Origin: Lucinisca nassula
Taxonomy: Eukaryota > Mollusca > Bivalvia > Lucinida > Lucinidae
Reading direction: 5' to 3'
Length of the DNA stretch: 64,000 nt
NCBI GenBank assembly: GCA_963580285.1
Contig: OY757012.1
Location: forward strand, 168,194,652 to 168,258,651
Part shown: positions 1 through 11,399 of the stretch, piece after piece
How the letters are laid out: the number at the start of each line of letters is the position of its first letter
How positions within the stretch are numbered: the stretch's first letter is position 1
Program-made: the position numbers and the translations under genes
The notes under the pieces: model-generated
The model's database searches: none
What the model was told of the DNA's origin: nothing
What the model saw: only the letters and a program-made list of their open reading frames with translations

Positions 1-245
1 TGTTTTTTTTCTAAGGTAAAGTAGAAGTAAAACAAAGATCAGGAATCGATACAATTAACTTACTCCCCCACCAAAGACACCACAGGGAAAGAAACACAAA
101 CACGAAGCGACCAGACCATAATGGAAACCGCCACAGAAGAACCGCCTTGGAAGGGTCAGTGGAAAGCACTGGGATGGAAAGAATTCCACTGGGAGGGCTT
201 ATATCGATTTTACATGGCCACAATCCTCGCCCTTACTTCTGTAGC
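1..245 (-). repeat. Inverted copy of unclassified repeat R1 (end part)
   Basis: Read on the minus strand, this stretch matches 7615-7960: shared words include the AAGGCGGTTCTTCTGTGGCGG block, the TATGGTCTGGTCGCT block and the GATCTTTGTTTTACTTCTAC end. A third, more diverged copy is at 11400-11840. A 70-aa reading frame is shared between copies, but it has no recognisable domain and is probably chance. Together with the 7.6-kb copy it brackets the Academ-like gene in inverted orientation. Whether this is a terminal inverted repeat of one element or two separate insertions cannot be decided here. Confidence 0.75.
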
Positions 246-321
246 GGTGTATTTAAATTTGAAATACGTTTTTTTCAGGATGTTAGTTTTAGAAGTATGT
301 GTTAGAAATTGTATGTTTAAG

Positions 322-378
322 TCTAGATACACACTTAGCTAGGTCCATCTAACTCTAGATACACACTTAGCTAGGTCC
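322..378. repeat. Two tandem copies of a 32-bp unit
   Basis: The word TCTAGATACACACTTAGCT begins at 322 and again at 354, giving a perfect short tandem duplication just upstream of the Academ-like reading frame. Confidence 0.8.
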
Positions 379-3300
379 TGTTAATGCTCTTTCTGTACTT
401 TCGGTGTCTGAGTGAAAAAGAAAGATGAGCCAGCCAAAGAAAAGTAAGTCTGAGGCTAAATGTGGTGACGGTGATTCTAGTAGTGGTGGTGGTGTAAATG
501 AAACATGCATAATACATTTTTCAGATGTCATTACTTCGGAAAGAATCACATTGCTGTCCAACACAACAGACCCTATCGATAGACTTCAAAAACTGAATGA
601 CATCTGCAAACGCAGATTGGAAGAACCACTTGGCTCTGTCCACAGAATGTCTGATATATGTTCTCAAGTGCCTTCTACATATTCAGAATAACACTTATAT
701 GGTTACCATAGAGAATGTTATCAGCGTTTCACGAAAAACTTGAATCGTTTGAAGGCAACTAGTGATCCCGCAGAGAGTACCTCTACAGCTCGACCTAAAC
801 GCAGAACCTCTGCAGACAAGTACATATTCCCCCCTGAATGCATATTCTGTGACAAGGCAGGAAGGAAAAAGGTTAAAAAGGGCAATATGTGGACCACAGA
901 ACCCCTTTCTAAGTATGAATATGGTGGAGGAGCAACAACCATGGAAACTGCTGAAAGCAAGAACGATTATTCTATGCTCAGAAAAATCAAAGGGTATGAT
1001 TTGTTCGCTTGCGAGGCTCAATTTCACAGTAGCTGCCGTAAAGAATACACTAGAAAGCCAAGTGGTCAAAGTACAGATGCTGATCTGAAATCCCGACAGA
1101 CTGATATGGAATCTGCCCATAAAGCTGCCTTTGAAGAAGTATGCATCATAGTCGATGATAAACTAATCAAAGGCTGTGGTATTATAAAACTCTCAGATCT
1201 GAGAAATGTGTATGTTGCATCTCTGGCTAAAACACCATTTGCCAATCCAAATTACAGACCTGACAATTTAAAGGTAAAATTAATCAAGTGTTACAATGAA
1301 CAGCTCTCATTTGTGCAGCTAGGAAGCAAAGGAACATTCCAATCATCTTTAGTGTACACATCCTCTATTGATGTTGGGTCACTGGTTCGACAGACATACG
1401 AGCTGAATTCGTCAGACCAACTAAGTAAAACAGCACTCCAGCTTAATGACAGTATCATAAATAGATATAAAGCAATAGAAGCATATCGATGGCCACCTAT
1501 AGCCAGAGATTTGGAAGATCAGGAAGATATACTTCCTCAAGAGCTAAAGAAGTTCCTGTGTATTTTAATTACTGGAAACGAAGCTGAGACCATTCCCAGC
1601 AAAATCAATCGATTAGTGCTTTCTTTGGGACAAGATTTATGTAGAGCTGCTACAAAAGGAATGTGGAAGCTTCCAAAACACATATTGCTGTGTATGACAT
1701 TGCGCCATATGTTCAGAAGTGCAGAACTTATAACACTTATCAGTCGCCTAGGTCACTCTGAATGCTACAGTTAATCGTTAGAGCTTGAAACTGCACTAGC
1801 CAAAATGGTACAGGAGTCATCAAACTTACTTACATCACAGATAGTGAGAAATCCTCTCGGTAATGTCCTGTTTCATTCTGATTTTGACAACTTTGATAAG
1901 TTCACAGCAACAGGGTCAGTTCATACTGCACACGGGATAATGCTACAAGAGGTTGTTGAAAACTTTGTAGATGATGATGTTCTGGACATTCCATCTATTG
2001 AGCGAACAAAAGAGAGGTCATTGGAGGTCACATATGATTCTGAGGAAACACTAGAGTGTTATGTAGCTCAGCGTAGAAGTCCTGTTTACGACGTTACAAC
2101 TTGGACTTGTTCTACAGGTGAAAATGCTGTACAGGTGGCGGATTTCGGGAATATCCTCTGGATGTTTTGTCGATGGCTGAGTAGCAGCAGCAGTACTCAG
2201 GAGGTACCAGGATGGTCAGGCTTTGTATCCATCACTGGAGATACACCAACCTCAACAACTACTATTGATTACTATCCAGTTATAAATGCCCCTATCACAG
2301 ACTATAAAACAGTCCAGCAGTGCTTAGAATACTCAGGATCAGGGTGCAATGAAGTTGGACAAGATTATGTCATTACAACGTTTGATCTTGGTGTGTGTAT
2401 GAAGGCTTTCCCTTTAATATGGAATAATCCGCTTCGATACCAGAAGCATATAATCATGATTGGGTCATTTCATGTTATTTGTGCTTACATGAAAATGTTG
2501 GGAAAGAAAATGAACGGTTCAGGGTTAGATGACATTTTCGTTGAATCTGGACTCATTTCATCTGGCTCATTGCAGGGTGTAATGAGTGGCAAAAATTACA
2601 GCCGTGCAATGACGTGTCACAAGACCATGCTCGAGGCACTTGAGAGACTCCTATTAATGGAGTTTCTGATATCTAAGAACAGAACTAAGTTACTGGACTC
2701 AGAGCTCCAAGAGTCTGTAATGGGTGATGTAATAGAGTTACCATCTGGAACAACCATAGAGGCAGCGAAAGAAGACAGCGAAGTAACGCATCTTATACGT
2801 GACTACACTGAGTTCAAAGAGTCAACTCGTCAAGGTCATCTGGGGAAAACAGCTCAGTCTGGTTATCGTACATTGACCATGTTTGGCTGATCTGAAATGT
2901 TACAAAAGCTGTCAAGTACAACGACTATAGTCTATATTGCCATACCCTGTTTCGAATGTCCGATCTCTTTTTTAGTTTTGACGGACAGAACTATGCTAGG
3001 TACTTAACTTTCTTTGCAGTTTTCCTGGCTAATGTTGATGCTACACACCCTGGTGCTCGCGCATTGTTAGAGAAAGGTGCCTTCAGTGTTGCAAGGTCTT
3101 TCATCCCTGGGAACAGGTGCCCTGTCGACAAAACGATTGAAGAGACCTTTATGAAACATTCCAAATCACATGGCGGGACAGGTGGATGTGGGGCCGGTCT
3201 CACTGGTCTGGTGAATGATTACAAGGCCTATCAGAGATGGGTAAAGACAACTCATGAACGGACCCAGTTTGTCGAAGTTATGTTTTCGACCGCCGATATG

Positions 3301-3993
3301 TTATCGGAGACTGGTGATGGAAGGAAACACAAAGATGTCCGCCCTGCAGAGGTGCGAAAAGGCGAGCGATTGGTCAGTAAAGCTGTTGATGCCATCAATA
3401 GTTTCATGAATCCCTTCGACGTTCCTGAAGAAGATAAGCTGTTTTGTTTGTCGTCCGGTGCTGCAACATCTTCAGAAATTGAAAGAGATGTTCTGCATGC
3501 TGAGCAAGTGGGTAAGGAAGCAAAGGACCAGTTCATCAGGGATCGTCTGGAGAAGAAAGATCATTTCTTTGACCCCATTAAAAGAATGCATTTGAAGACC
3601 ATGGGTGACAGTAAGAAAACTGTCAAGCTTTCTACTACTAAAAACAAAGTAATAGAATATCGACAACAGGGTAACATCTTCCTGCAACTATTGTTGAAGT
3701 CCGAGGAAGGTGGTAAAGTGGAGATTGAAGAGCTTATGACATATCCGTTGACTCCAGTACCATACAGTCTTGCAACGGCAGATGGATTCCTCAACAAAAC
3801 AGACAAATCCAAGGGTTTTCATTATCTCATCAAAGATGTAGAGAACTCACCAATGCCTTCATCTGAAACCACACTTATTATAGAAGATGGAAACGCCGTG
3901 TTTCATTATCTGCGGGAAGTTCCTGGCAATTTTAAACTGATATGTCTCAAGATGCTGGACATGGTAGTTAAGACCTCAGATGTCATGTTCAGT

Positions 3994-4119
3994 ACCGATA
4001 TGTATCAGCCTGAATCGATTAAGGCAGTTGAGCGGAGGAGACGTGGGTGTGGTGAAACCGATATGTATCAGCCTGAATCGATTAAGGCAGTTGAGCGGAG
4101 GAGACGTGGGTGTGGTGAA
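3994..4119 (+). repeat. 63-bp in-frame tandem duplication inside the Academ-like gene
   Basis: The 63-bp unit beginning ACCGATATGTATCAGCC starts at 3994 and repeats at 4057, duplicating 21 codons (DMYQPESIKAVERRRRGCGE plus Thr or Lys). The copies are almost identical, so the duplication is recent. It sits immediately before the stop at 4123. Confidence 0.95.
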
Positions 4120-4125
4120 AAATAA

Positions 4126-5178
4126 GTGTTGCAGGGTGAAATGACCAAGCGCCCTTCAGATTGGAAGGCCTTCCTGATCAATGATGAAAACAAACAGCAG
4201 CTTATTAGACTCTTATTGCGTGTTTGGAGCAAAGATGAAGTTGCTGATAAATTCCGAAATAGAAAGGTAGTATTGATATCTGAAGGACATGCATACAGTA
4301 TTGAGTCTGATGGCCAGGAGCACATCACAGTTCAAGAGATATCATCTCTGTACTCTAATCAGGAAGAAACTGATTCAAGGGTAGTGTTATACTGCATATA
4401 TGCACACCAGCAGGGATATGAAAGTGTTCGTGTTCGCAGTCCAGATAGTGATGTGTTTTTCATATTGCTGCATCATGCCAAATTGCTGTCCTGTAATGTT
4501 TACTTTGACACCGGGACTGGTAACAAGAAGCGACTGATCAATGTAACAGAGCTTGTAGCCGGCTTCACTCAGGAATATTGCACTGCTCTAATGGCCTTAC
4601 ATGCATTCACACACTGTGATTCGACTAGTGCGTTTAAAGGAATAGGTAAGGTGAAGCCTGTGAAAGTCCTCCAGCAAAACCCCAGATTCCAGCAAGTACT
4701 TGCCAGACTTGGTGAAAGCTGGACGGCACCGAAAGACCTTATTACTGGACTGGAGGCATTTACCTGTGCAATATATGGTAAAAGCAGATCAGTAAGTGTT
4801 AATGAGCTGCGCTGTAGTCGCATTAAGGAGAAGTGTGTTGTCAAAGATGGAGCGATCAACGTCAACAAGAACGTAGACCTCTGCAGCCTACCTCCGTGTC
4901 AGAAAGTCTTGGAACAACACATTCATAGAGTTAATTACCAGGTGGCTATTTGGAGAAGGGCCGACACTCCTATGATACAAGCTCCCAGCGTTGTTGATGG
5001 ACATGGGTGGATGCAAGATGATGAGGGTGACATGACACCCTTTTGGTATGACGGAAACAGCCTTCCGAACATATTAATTGATGATACCAATGTGTCAGAC
5101 CATGATGAATCCGATAACGATGTTTCTGAAACAGATGACATTCAGGAGGAAGAGACAGATGATTCTGATGAGGATTGA
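4126..5178 (+). pseudogene. C-terminal XPG/PIN-like nuclease part of the Academ-like gene
   Basis: This 350-codon open segment follows directly after the stop at 4123 in the same frame. It carries the acidic pattern expected of an XPG/PIN-type metal-dependent nuclease: QEETDSRVVLY, then VRVRSPDSDVFFILLHH, then a Gly/Lys loop (DTGTGNKKRL), then ALMALHAFTHCDSTSAFKGIG. The Asp residues of SPDSD and HCDST are the obvious catalytic candidates. The tail is rich in Asp/Glu and ends at 5178. The assignment rests on motif recognition; a profile search against the PIN/XPG superfamily would settle it. It probably represents the DNA-cleaving part of the transposase system, but it could also be an accessory nuclease. 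Confidence 0.65.
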
Positions 5179-5179
5179 A

Positions 5180-5960
5180 AGATGTGAATGGCTACTGTCA
5201 ATCTGTCAGAATATTGTCAAATAGCATGCACTATTGAATGATACACACACAGTCTGTGCTTTAGCAATCATTTCTCACCATTTATTTGTTGTAACCATAG
5301 CTGATTTCTTCATGGTGACAATATTAAAATCAGCCATCTTGGATGTCATTTTGAGTCGGAATACATGTTGCTGAAAGTCAAATCATTTTATAGTTATGTG
5401 TTATTTTGTGATTACCAGAATTATATTTCAAAGAAGGAAATAAGGCATAATTCATAACATAGCAGTATGACATGAATGGGCAGCATTTTCTGCAAACTGG
5501 CAGCCATCTTGGAAGCCATCTTAAAAGTAACCATCATGAATGCATGTTTTTTTAAATATTAAACAAGAACATTTTCAAAACAATTTAACCATAGAATGCC
5601 CTTGTTTTTACTTTATTTCGCAACAAAATATAAATATTGTGGGACAAAATGATGAAATTTCACTTCCAAGATGGCTGCCAAGATGGATAAGTTGTCTAAA
5701 AGGGCCCAATCAACATTTTATCATAAGTTATGTGTATCAGGGGCCTATATATCCAGTTTCAGCATTAAAGAGTGCTTGACTTTAGATCCTCATCGGCTGA
5801 AAAAGACTATATACTTATTTTCTCAATTTTCGTGGCGGCCATTTTGGATTCCATCCAAAATGGCGGGTCCATCCCAAAATATCGAACGGGAACATCTCGA
5901 TTCTTAACCAGTATGGTCCCCTGAACAAAATGATACCACTCCCAGAGGATCCTGAGGGGG
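5180..5960 (+). other. Non-coding 3' region after the Academ-like gene
   Basis: No coding potential is recognised. The stretch contains several CAGCCATCTTGGA / AAGATGGCTGCCAAG words in both orientations (5328-5345, 5500-5525, 5668-5690, 5838-5865). These are probably the element's own untranslated region or a diverged repeat. It runs into the L1-like fragment near 5960. Confidence 0.5.
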
Positions 5961-7010
5961 GTGCATGGTGACCTATCCTGGCCCTTGGACTATCACTGTA
6001 TCCAAGGATTCACGTAATGAAATTTCTGAGCCGTCAAAACAGTAACTGGGTATCATCGGCATATTGACTAATTTAAAATTCTTTGTCATTTATGTTTATA
6101 AGATTGGTGTCGATATTGTTTCTTATCATTTTACTGAGAACCTCTGCACATAAAATAAATATATGAGGGGAAATAGGGTCTCCTTGTCAGCAACCTATTC
6201 TAAAATTAAACATCTCAGATATGTATCCGTTCTATAATATGCATGACTCGCCACCCTTTTGAAAAAGATTTAGCCACTGTTAAATCGAATTACCAAAATT
6301 GAAAGAGGCAAGTGTTTCATTTATAAACTTCCATGAAACAGTGTCGAAAGCTTTTTCAAAGTCTATAGATAGCAGTAACCCCGGTATATTTCGATTCTGA
6401 GTCTCGATAATAACGTCGTAGATCAACCTTATATTTTCACCAATAGAACGCCCAGAGATAAATCCTTTTTGATCATTATTTATTTATTGTTGTAAAACGC
6501 GTTTCAATCTATTTACTATCGCAGTGGAAACTAGTTTGTAAACCACATTTAGGAGAGAAATCGGTCTCTATTCTTTTACTTATCTCAATTATTATTCGTT
6601 TTTGGTAAACATGTTACAATTCCTTGTTTCTGAGCAATACATAATGACCCTGTTCTATATTTAACGATCGATGTACAAAATGTCCTAAATCAATCCAGAA
6701 AAAAACTCCACCGTAAAACCATCGAGACCTGGTGTTTTGTTGTTGTTGTTTTTTTTCCTGCTTTTTAATGCAGCCCTTATTTCTGAATATGTAATTACTC
6801 CTTCTAGTTTTAGGCATCGTCTTCATTTAATTTATTTTCATTAGATCCTATATTTATTTCAATTATTTCATCGTCAACAATGCTATATAAGTTTTTATAA
6901 AAGTTCTGCTGACATTTTATTACACCATTAGTATCTTTATATTCGTTTCCATTATCATCTACCAGTCTTGTTAAAAATTTATTAGTAAAATTTCTGTTTT
7001 CCAATTAAAA
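5960..7010 (-). pseudogene. L1-like LINE reverse transcriptase fragment
   Basis: The minus strand reads as a damaged non-LTR retrotransposon ORF2 segment. In order it carries 'NFYKNLYSIVDDEI' (near 6870-6910), 'KTPGLDGFTVEFF' with a small indel (near 6700-6730), 'IDFEKAFDTVSWKFI' (near 6320-6375), 'GDPISPYIFILCAEVLS' (near 6130-6190) and the catalytic box 'SQYADDTQLLF' (6035-6062). These are RT motifs in the usual order, including the two catalytic Asp of YADD. Stops and frame changes break it throughout. Its 5' endonuclease part is missing here, though a related endonuclease part is present at 12440-13640. Confidence 0.85.
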
Positions 7011-7084
7011 ACGTAGTTAGTTGTGACACTGTCTATGAAAGATCAGGTAAAAAAATTGTTTTGGTCTATAAAGAATCCTAGTGA

Positions 7085-7250
7085 TGTACTTAATAAATTA
7101 AAGTTAAGAGGTGTTTGAGCATCTAGTCTATCTACATATGATTTTTCCGCTCTATTCACAACCTTACCTCATAACTTGAGGGAAAAACTTTTAATTGAAA
7201 TGAAAACAATTTTCACAGAGATGGTGCTACTTACAACATGGATATTATAC
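7085..7250 (+). repeat. Tandem-repeat unit, first copy, separated from its partner
   Basis: The words TAAATTAAAGTTAAG, GAGCATCTAGTCTATCTACAT and CATAACTTGA recur at 8028-8160, while the R1 copy (7260-7960) lies between them. This suggests that R1 entered a local duplication. Confidence 0.7.
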
Positions 7251-7259
7251 GACAGACTG

Positions 7260-7960
7260 CATGAATGGTAGTTAACCCAATCACGGTTGGGAACTTTGCT
7301 TCCCTCTTTAATTGCACGCCGGTGGGTCAGGCCTCAGATTCTATGGCGGTTCCAACGTAAAGGCTTATTGAGAATTAGAGAGATCTAATTCAAGGTAATG
7401 TTGGTTGGTGCCTGATGCTCTGTCTCTGGTCGGGCCCATCGGAGTCTAACTGTTGGTTTTCTTTTGCTCCATCATTTCAGTGGTTTCTTGCTGTCGAGTC
7501 CTCATCGTTGTCTCACCTCTGTGGTTCTTTGATTTTTTTGTGTTCACGGAGATGTTGCACTGATGAGTTAGGAGGCCTTAATGCGGACTGAACAAATTAT
7601 TTGTCTAAATCGCGACGGAAGTAAGGGCGAGGATTGTGGCCACGTAAAATCGATTTAAGCCCCCCAGTGGAAATCAATCCACTGACCGTTCCAAGGCGGT
7701 TCTTCTGTGGCGGTTTATTTATGGTGTTGTTTGTTGTTTGTTACTTACTGTGTGTATCACTTGTGTCTTTTTATTTTGAATGGCCATATGGCCATTTTGT
7801 GGGAAAGTAACTGTCCTTATGGCCTTCCTTTGTTTAGGTTTCCATTATGGTCTGGTCGCTTAATGTTTGTGTTTCTTTCCCTTTGGTGTCTTTGATGGGT
7901 GGAGTAAGTTAATTGTATAGATTTCTGATCTTTGTTTTACTTCTACTTTTCATTGCATGC
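7260..7960 (+). repeat. Unclassified repeat R1, long copy
   Basis: It matches 11400-11840 in direct orientation (CTTTAATTGCACGCCGG, TGTCGAGTCCTCATC, GACCGTTCCAAG) and 1-245 in inverted orientation. No terminal repeats, tRNA head, poly(A) tail or convincing protein were seen. The three copies differ by many substitutions and small indels, so the family is old. An inexact reading frame at 7707-7895 is shared with the first copy but is low-complexity and unlikely to be coding. Confidence 0.65.
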
Positions 7961-8260
7961 AATGGCAGACGTGCCTTCTTTACGTCAGATAAAAAATTAA
8001 AGAAGTATACATTTTGGTCGTGTATAAATTAAAGTTAAGCAGTTTTCGAGCATCTCGTCTGTCTACATGGTTTGACACTCTAAAAACAACCTTACCGCAT
8101 AACTTGATACGGGAAAAGCTTTGATTGAAAGCACTTTTTCACATAGAGGGCGCTACTTTCATCGCATGCAATGACAGGCGTGCCTTCTTAACATCAGATA
8201 CACCACTAAAACAGTATACATTTTGGTCTTGTCAAACTATGTGTGACGCTTTATTTTAAC
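7952..8260 (+). repeat. Tandem repeat of about 200 bp, two units
   Basis: The block GCATGCAATG-G-CAG-CGTGCCTTCTT with GTATACATTTTGGTC begins near 7952 and again near 8160. Its middle section also matches 7085-7250. Confidence 0.7.
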
Positions 8261-8548
8261 TTTTAGATAATACCTACAATAGATTTGGAACAAAGTTACA
8301 TAGACAAGTCGTAAGATTCATATGGGTACAAACTGTGCTGCCCTTGTAGTTGATTTATTTTTGTTTTGTTATGAACGAGATTTTATTATGCCACTTCCTA
8401 GTCAAAGACAAGCTGACATTATTGGAGCCTTCAACTCTACCTCAAGATATTTAGATGATCTTTTAAATATTGACAACCCTGACTTTGAAGGAGTGGTCAG
8501 TGAAATACACCTATCTCAGCTGCAGTTAAACAAAGCCGATAATTCTGA

Positions 8549-8740
8549 TATCGAATATCTTCTAGAAAGGGTTATCCTTTGGAAGCAAAGCATACACCAC
8601 AGAACTAGAAAATATGGAGTGTACATGTTTTCTGGGCCAGACTAGCTAGTTTCGGCCAATTAGGCATCATCTGTGACACTTAAATATTTTCAAAATTCAA
8701 CAATGGAATCAATGATCCCAAAGGACAAGAAAATATAAAC
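8549..8740 (+). repeat. Fragment shared (inverted) with 12245-12440
   Basis: The words GGAAGCAA, ACACCACAGAACT, GTGCCAGACTAGC (here GGCCAGACTAGC), TTCGGCCAAT and GATCCCAAAGGACAAGAAAAT match the reverse complement of 12245-12440. It interrupts the Penelope-like gene after its codons for NSD. The family is not identified. Confidence 0.75.
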
Positions 8741-8743
8741 TGG

Positions 8744-8975
8744 GCCCCGTCAAGCGATTTTGGTACTTATCGCCTATGCGAGCAGCGAAGGTTCAGGCGA
8801 GCCTGCGCATCCGCGCAGTCTCGCCAGAACCTTCGCTGCTCGCTCATACAAGCTGTGAATCAAGAGGAACCTTCAGACAGAAAGCCATATCCCTGGCCCC
8901 TCTGAATGGCTGGGCATGCGCAGTTAAAATTTGTCATGACGGAATGCTCGAAGACCCAAATTCGCTTGGCGGGGC
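8744..8975 (+). mobile_element. MITE family M1, complete copy
   Basis: It begins GCCCCGTCAAGCGATTTTGG and ends with the reverse complement of GCCCCGCCAAGCGAATTTGG, giving inverted ends of about 18 bp. Other copies are at 19123-19355 (inverted) and 23952-24113 (internally deleted). The inner part contains GCGAGCAGCGAAGGTTC and its near-complement, a subterminal palindrome. It carries no coding capacity. The parent transposase family is unknown. Confidence 0.85.
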
Positions 8976-9554
8976 ACAACTACACTATGATGTAGGGCAG
9001 CTATGATGAAGCCTCGTATTGGGATTTGCATTTGAACATTTCAAAAAGTTTTGTTTCAACTTAAATTTATGATAAGCGCGATGATTTTGATTTTAATATA
9101 GTTAACTTCCCAATTTTAGATGGTCATGTTCCTCGTTCGCCATCTTACGGTGTTTATATTTCGAAGCGCATTCGCTTCGCATGAGTGTGAAGTCATGTCG
9201 CTGATTTTAACACTCGTAATAAAAGTTTAACTGCTCAACAGCTACATCAGGGATATCGAAAACATAAACTTCGAAAAGCATTTTCTAAGTTTTATCGCCG
9301 ACACTATCAATCAATTTCTAAATTTAAGGTAGGATTAAATTGACTTTTGCTGCATGGGATGTCACTGCATGTTTTGGCGACATTATATATAAATTAAGAA
9401 AAATTAAAGGCAAACCTATTTTTTTCGGGAACAATTTCGGAATATTATTAAACTTTACAGACACATTGGATATAATACAAACCAGTGCTTCAGTTGAAGT
9501 GCACGACCCGCCGGGTGCTTTTAGCTTTATGAGTGTTACCATATATGAATATGG

Positions 9555-11325
9555 CGGCCATTTTGGTCCTGGACCTGGACCTAAAACGGTTCCCCCAATA
9601 AATGTGCCTTATCGTAAGGAGCAAAAATATATCTTATACTTTAGTACTGTATTCTGAATCGTTTGCAGGATAAAAGGCATTCTCACTTTTCCAATACAAA
9701 AGCATATGTGTGAAAGTTTGACCTAGGCACAAAGAAGGTCAGGGTCAACCCAGGGTCACCATTTTTAGCAATTTATGATGGGTCTACGTTTCAGATGCTA
9801 TTTATCAAGTTTCGTGAAAATCTGCCCAGTGGTTCTGGAGAAGACTATTTTTGAAGGGTTTTTACCATATATGGCTTGGCGGCCATTTTGGTCATGTGAC
9901 CTGGACCCCATGAGCAAAGTTTGGTTTCCCCCATCCCATAGAGGCTCCATATGAAATTTGACTTCAATCGGCCCAACGGTTTCCGAGGAGAAGCAGTTCG
10001 AAAATTTTCACATTTTTCGCCTCGGCGAGGCTATACTAAATGGAATGTAATATTTCGCAAGTTCATTAGTAAGATCTCATTGATATCTATCAGTATGCCA
10101 AAAATTGTTTTAAATATTCCAAGCGGTTAAGTCACTATCACCAATTTTCACAAACGGGTTACGGACGGACAGACAGACCATATATGGCTTGGCGGCCATT
10201 TTGGTCATGTGACCTGGACCCCATGAGCAAATTTTGGTTTCCCCCATCCCATAGAGGCTTCATATGAAATTTGATTTCAATCGGCCGAACGGTTTCCGAG
10301 GAGAAGTAGTTCGAAAATTTTCACATTTTTCGCCTCGGCGAGGCTATACTAGATGGAATGTAATATTTCGCAAGTTCATTGGTTAGATCTCATTGATATC
10401 TATCAGTATGCCAAAAATTGTTTAAATATTCCAAGCGGTTAAGTCACTATCACCAATTTTCACAAACGGGTTACGGACGGACCCAAAGAAGGTCAAGGTC
10501 AACCCAGGGTCACCATTTTAGTAATTTATGATGGGCCTACGTCCCAGATGCTATTTATCAAGTTTCGTGGAAATCTGCCCGGTGGTTCTGGAGAAGACTA
10601 TTTTTGAAGGGTTTTTACCATATATGGCTTGGTTGCCATTTTGGTCATGTGACCTGGACCCCATGAGCAAATTTTGGTTTCCCTATCCCATAGAGGCTCC
10701 ATATGAAATTTGACTTCAATCGGCCCAACGGTTTCCGAGGAGAAGCAGTTCGAAAATTTTCACATTTTTCGCCTCGGCGAGGCTATACTAAATGGAATGT
10801 AATATTTCGCAAGTTAATTGGTTAGATCTCATTGATATCTATCGGTATGCCAAAAATTGTTTAAATATTCCAAGCGGTAGGTCACTATCACCAATTTTCA
10901 CAAACGGGTTACGGACGGACAGACATACAGACCATATATGGCTTGGCGGCCATTTTGGTCATGTGACCTGGACCCCATGAGCAAATTTTGGTTTTTTCTT
11001 CCATCCCATAGAGGCTCCATATGAAATTTGACTTCAATCGGCCCAACGGTTTCCGAGGAGAAGCATTTCGAAAATTTTCACATTTTTCGCCTTGGCGAGG
11101 CTATACTAAATGGAATGTAATATTTCGCAAGTTTATTGGTAAGATCACATTGATATCTATCAGTATGCCAAAAATTGTTTAAATATTCCAAGCGGTTAAG
11201 TCACTATCACCAATTTTCACAAACGGGTTACCGACGGACAGACAGACTGACAGACTGACAGAATGACCGAATGACACGGTGATTTTAGGGCACTCTTAGA
11301 AATCAACCGACTTCAGTCGGTTGCT
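9555..11325 (+). repeat. Higher-order tandem element (A and B units) with terminal hairpin
   Basis: B units of about 300-320 bp start with ATATGGCTTGGCGGCCATTT near 9866, 10185, 10620 and 10935. Each ends with CAAACGGGTTACGGACGGAC (slightly changed in the last). A units of about 140-170 bp (AAAGAAGGTCAGGGTCAACC) precede the B pairs at about 9730 and 10483. The order is A-B-B-A-B-B. The array ends in CAGACTGACAG runs and a perfect 9-bp-arm hairpin, CAACCGACT-TC-AGTCGGTTG, at 11304-11323, followed by a T-rich flank. This matches the general plan of the hairpin-ended elements further on. Confidence 0.8.
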
Positions 11326-11399
11326 TTTTCTGCGGGTCGTGCAATTCTATTCAACAGTTTGCAAGCATTGTGTATGACCCTAGCACGGGCAGACATTAT

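Larger units (their letters stand above)
425..5178 (+). pseudogene. Academ-like DNA transposon protein gene, broken
   Basis: Five open stretches (425-691, 740-1774, 1805-2890, 2956-4125, 4126-5178) are pieces of one reading of about 1,580 codons. Translation continues sensibly through in-frame stops at 689 (TAA), 1772 (TAA), 2893 (TGA) and 4123 (TAA). There is one frame change near 2857, where frame 2 'GKTAQ' passes to frame 1 'WLSYIDHVWLI'. The N-terminal third is Cys/His-rich (GYHRECYQRF across the first stop, then CIFC and FHSSCRKEYT), which suggests zinc binding. The middle holds AFSVARSFIPGNRCPVDKTIEETF, a block I recognise from many invertebrate repeat-encoded proteins. The C-terminus is nuclease-like (next entry). 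Cys-rich plus XPG-type nuclease architecture is known for Academ (AcademX) transposons, so I infer that superfamily. Terminal repeats were not identified. Four stops and a frameshift make it non-functional, unless some are sequencing errors. Confidence 0.72.
8310..9545 (+). pseudogene. Penelope-like reverse transcriptase relic, interrupted by insertions
   Basis: The plus strand at 8322-8548 reads MGTNCAALVVDLFLFCYERD, then STSRYLDDLLNIDNPDFEG. YLDD is the RT catalytic box. The protein resumes near 9004 with 'DLHLNISKSFVST' and 'IYDKRDDFDFNIVNFPILDG', then 'SPSYGVYIS', 'SHVADFNTRNKSLTA' and 'HKLRKAFSKFYRRHY' (near 9255-9300). Weaker similarity runs on to about 9540. I recognise this block as an RT family common in bivalve genomes; the phrase order fits Penelope-like elements. 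The gap 8549-9003 is filled by an unrelated fragment and a MITE. Stops (for example near 9062 and 9180) show that it is dead. A GIY-YIG endonuclease domain was not seen. Confidence 0.7.

Noticed and set aside
695..1120. 141-codon minus-strand frame
   Set aside because: Shadow of the Academ-like gene, whose plus-strand translation carries the recognisable motifs.
8776..9006. 76-codon frame shared with 19092-19358
   Set aside because: Both are MITE M1 sequence; the shared frame is a by-product of DNA similarity.
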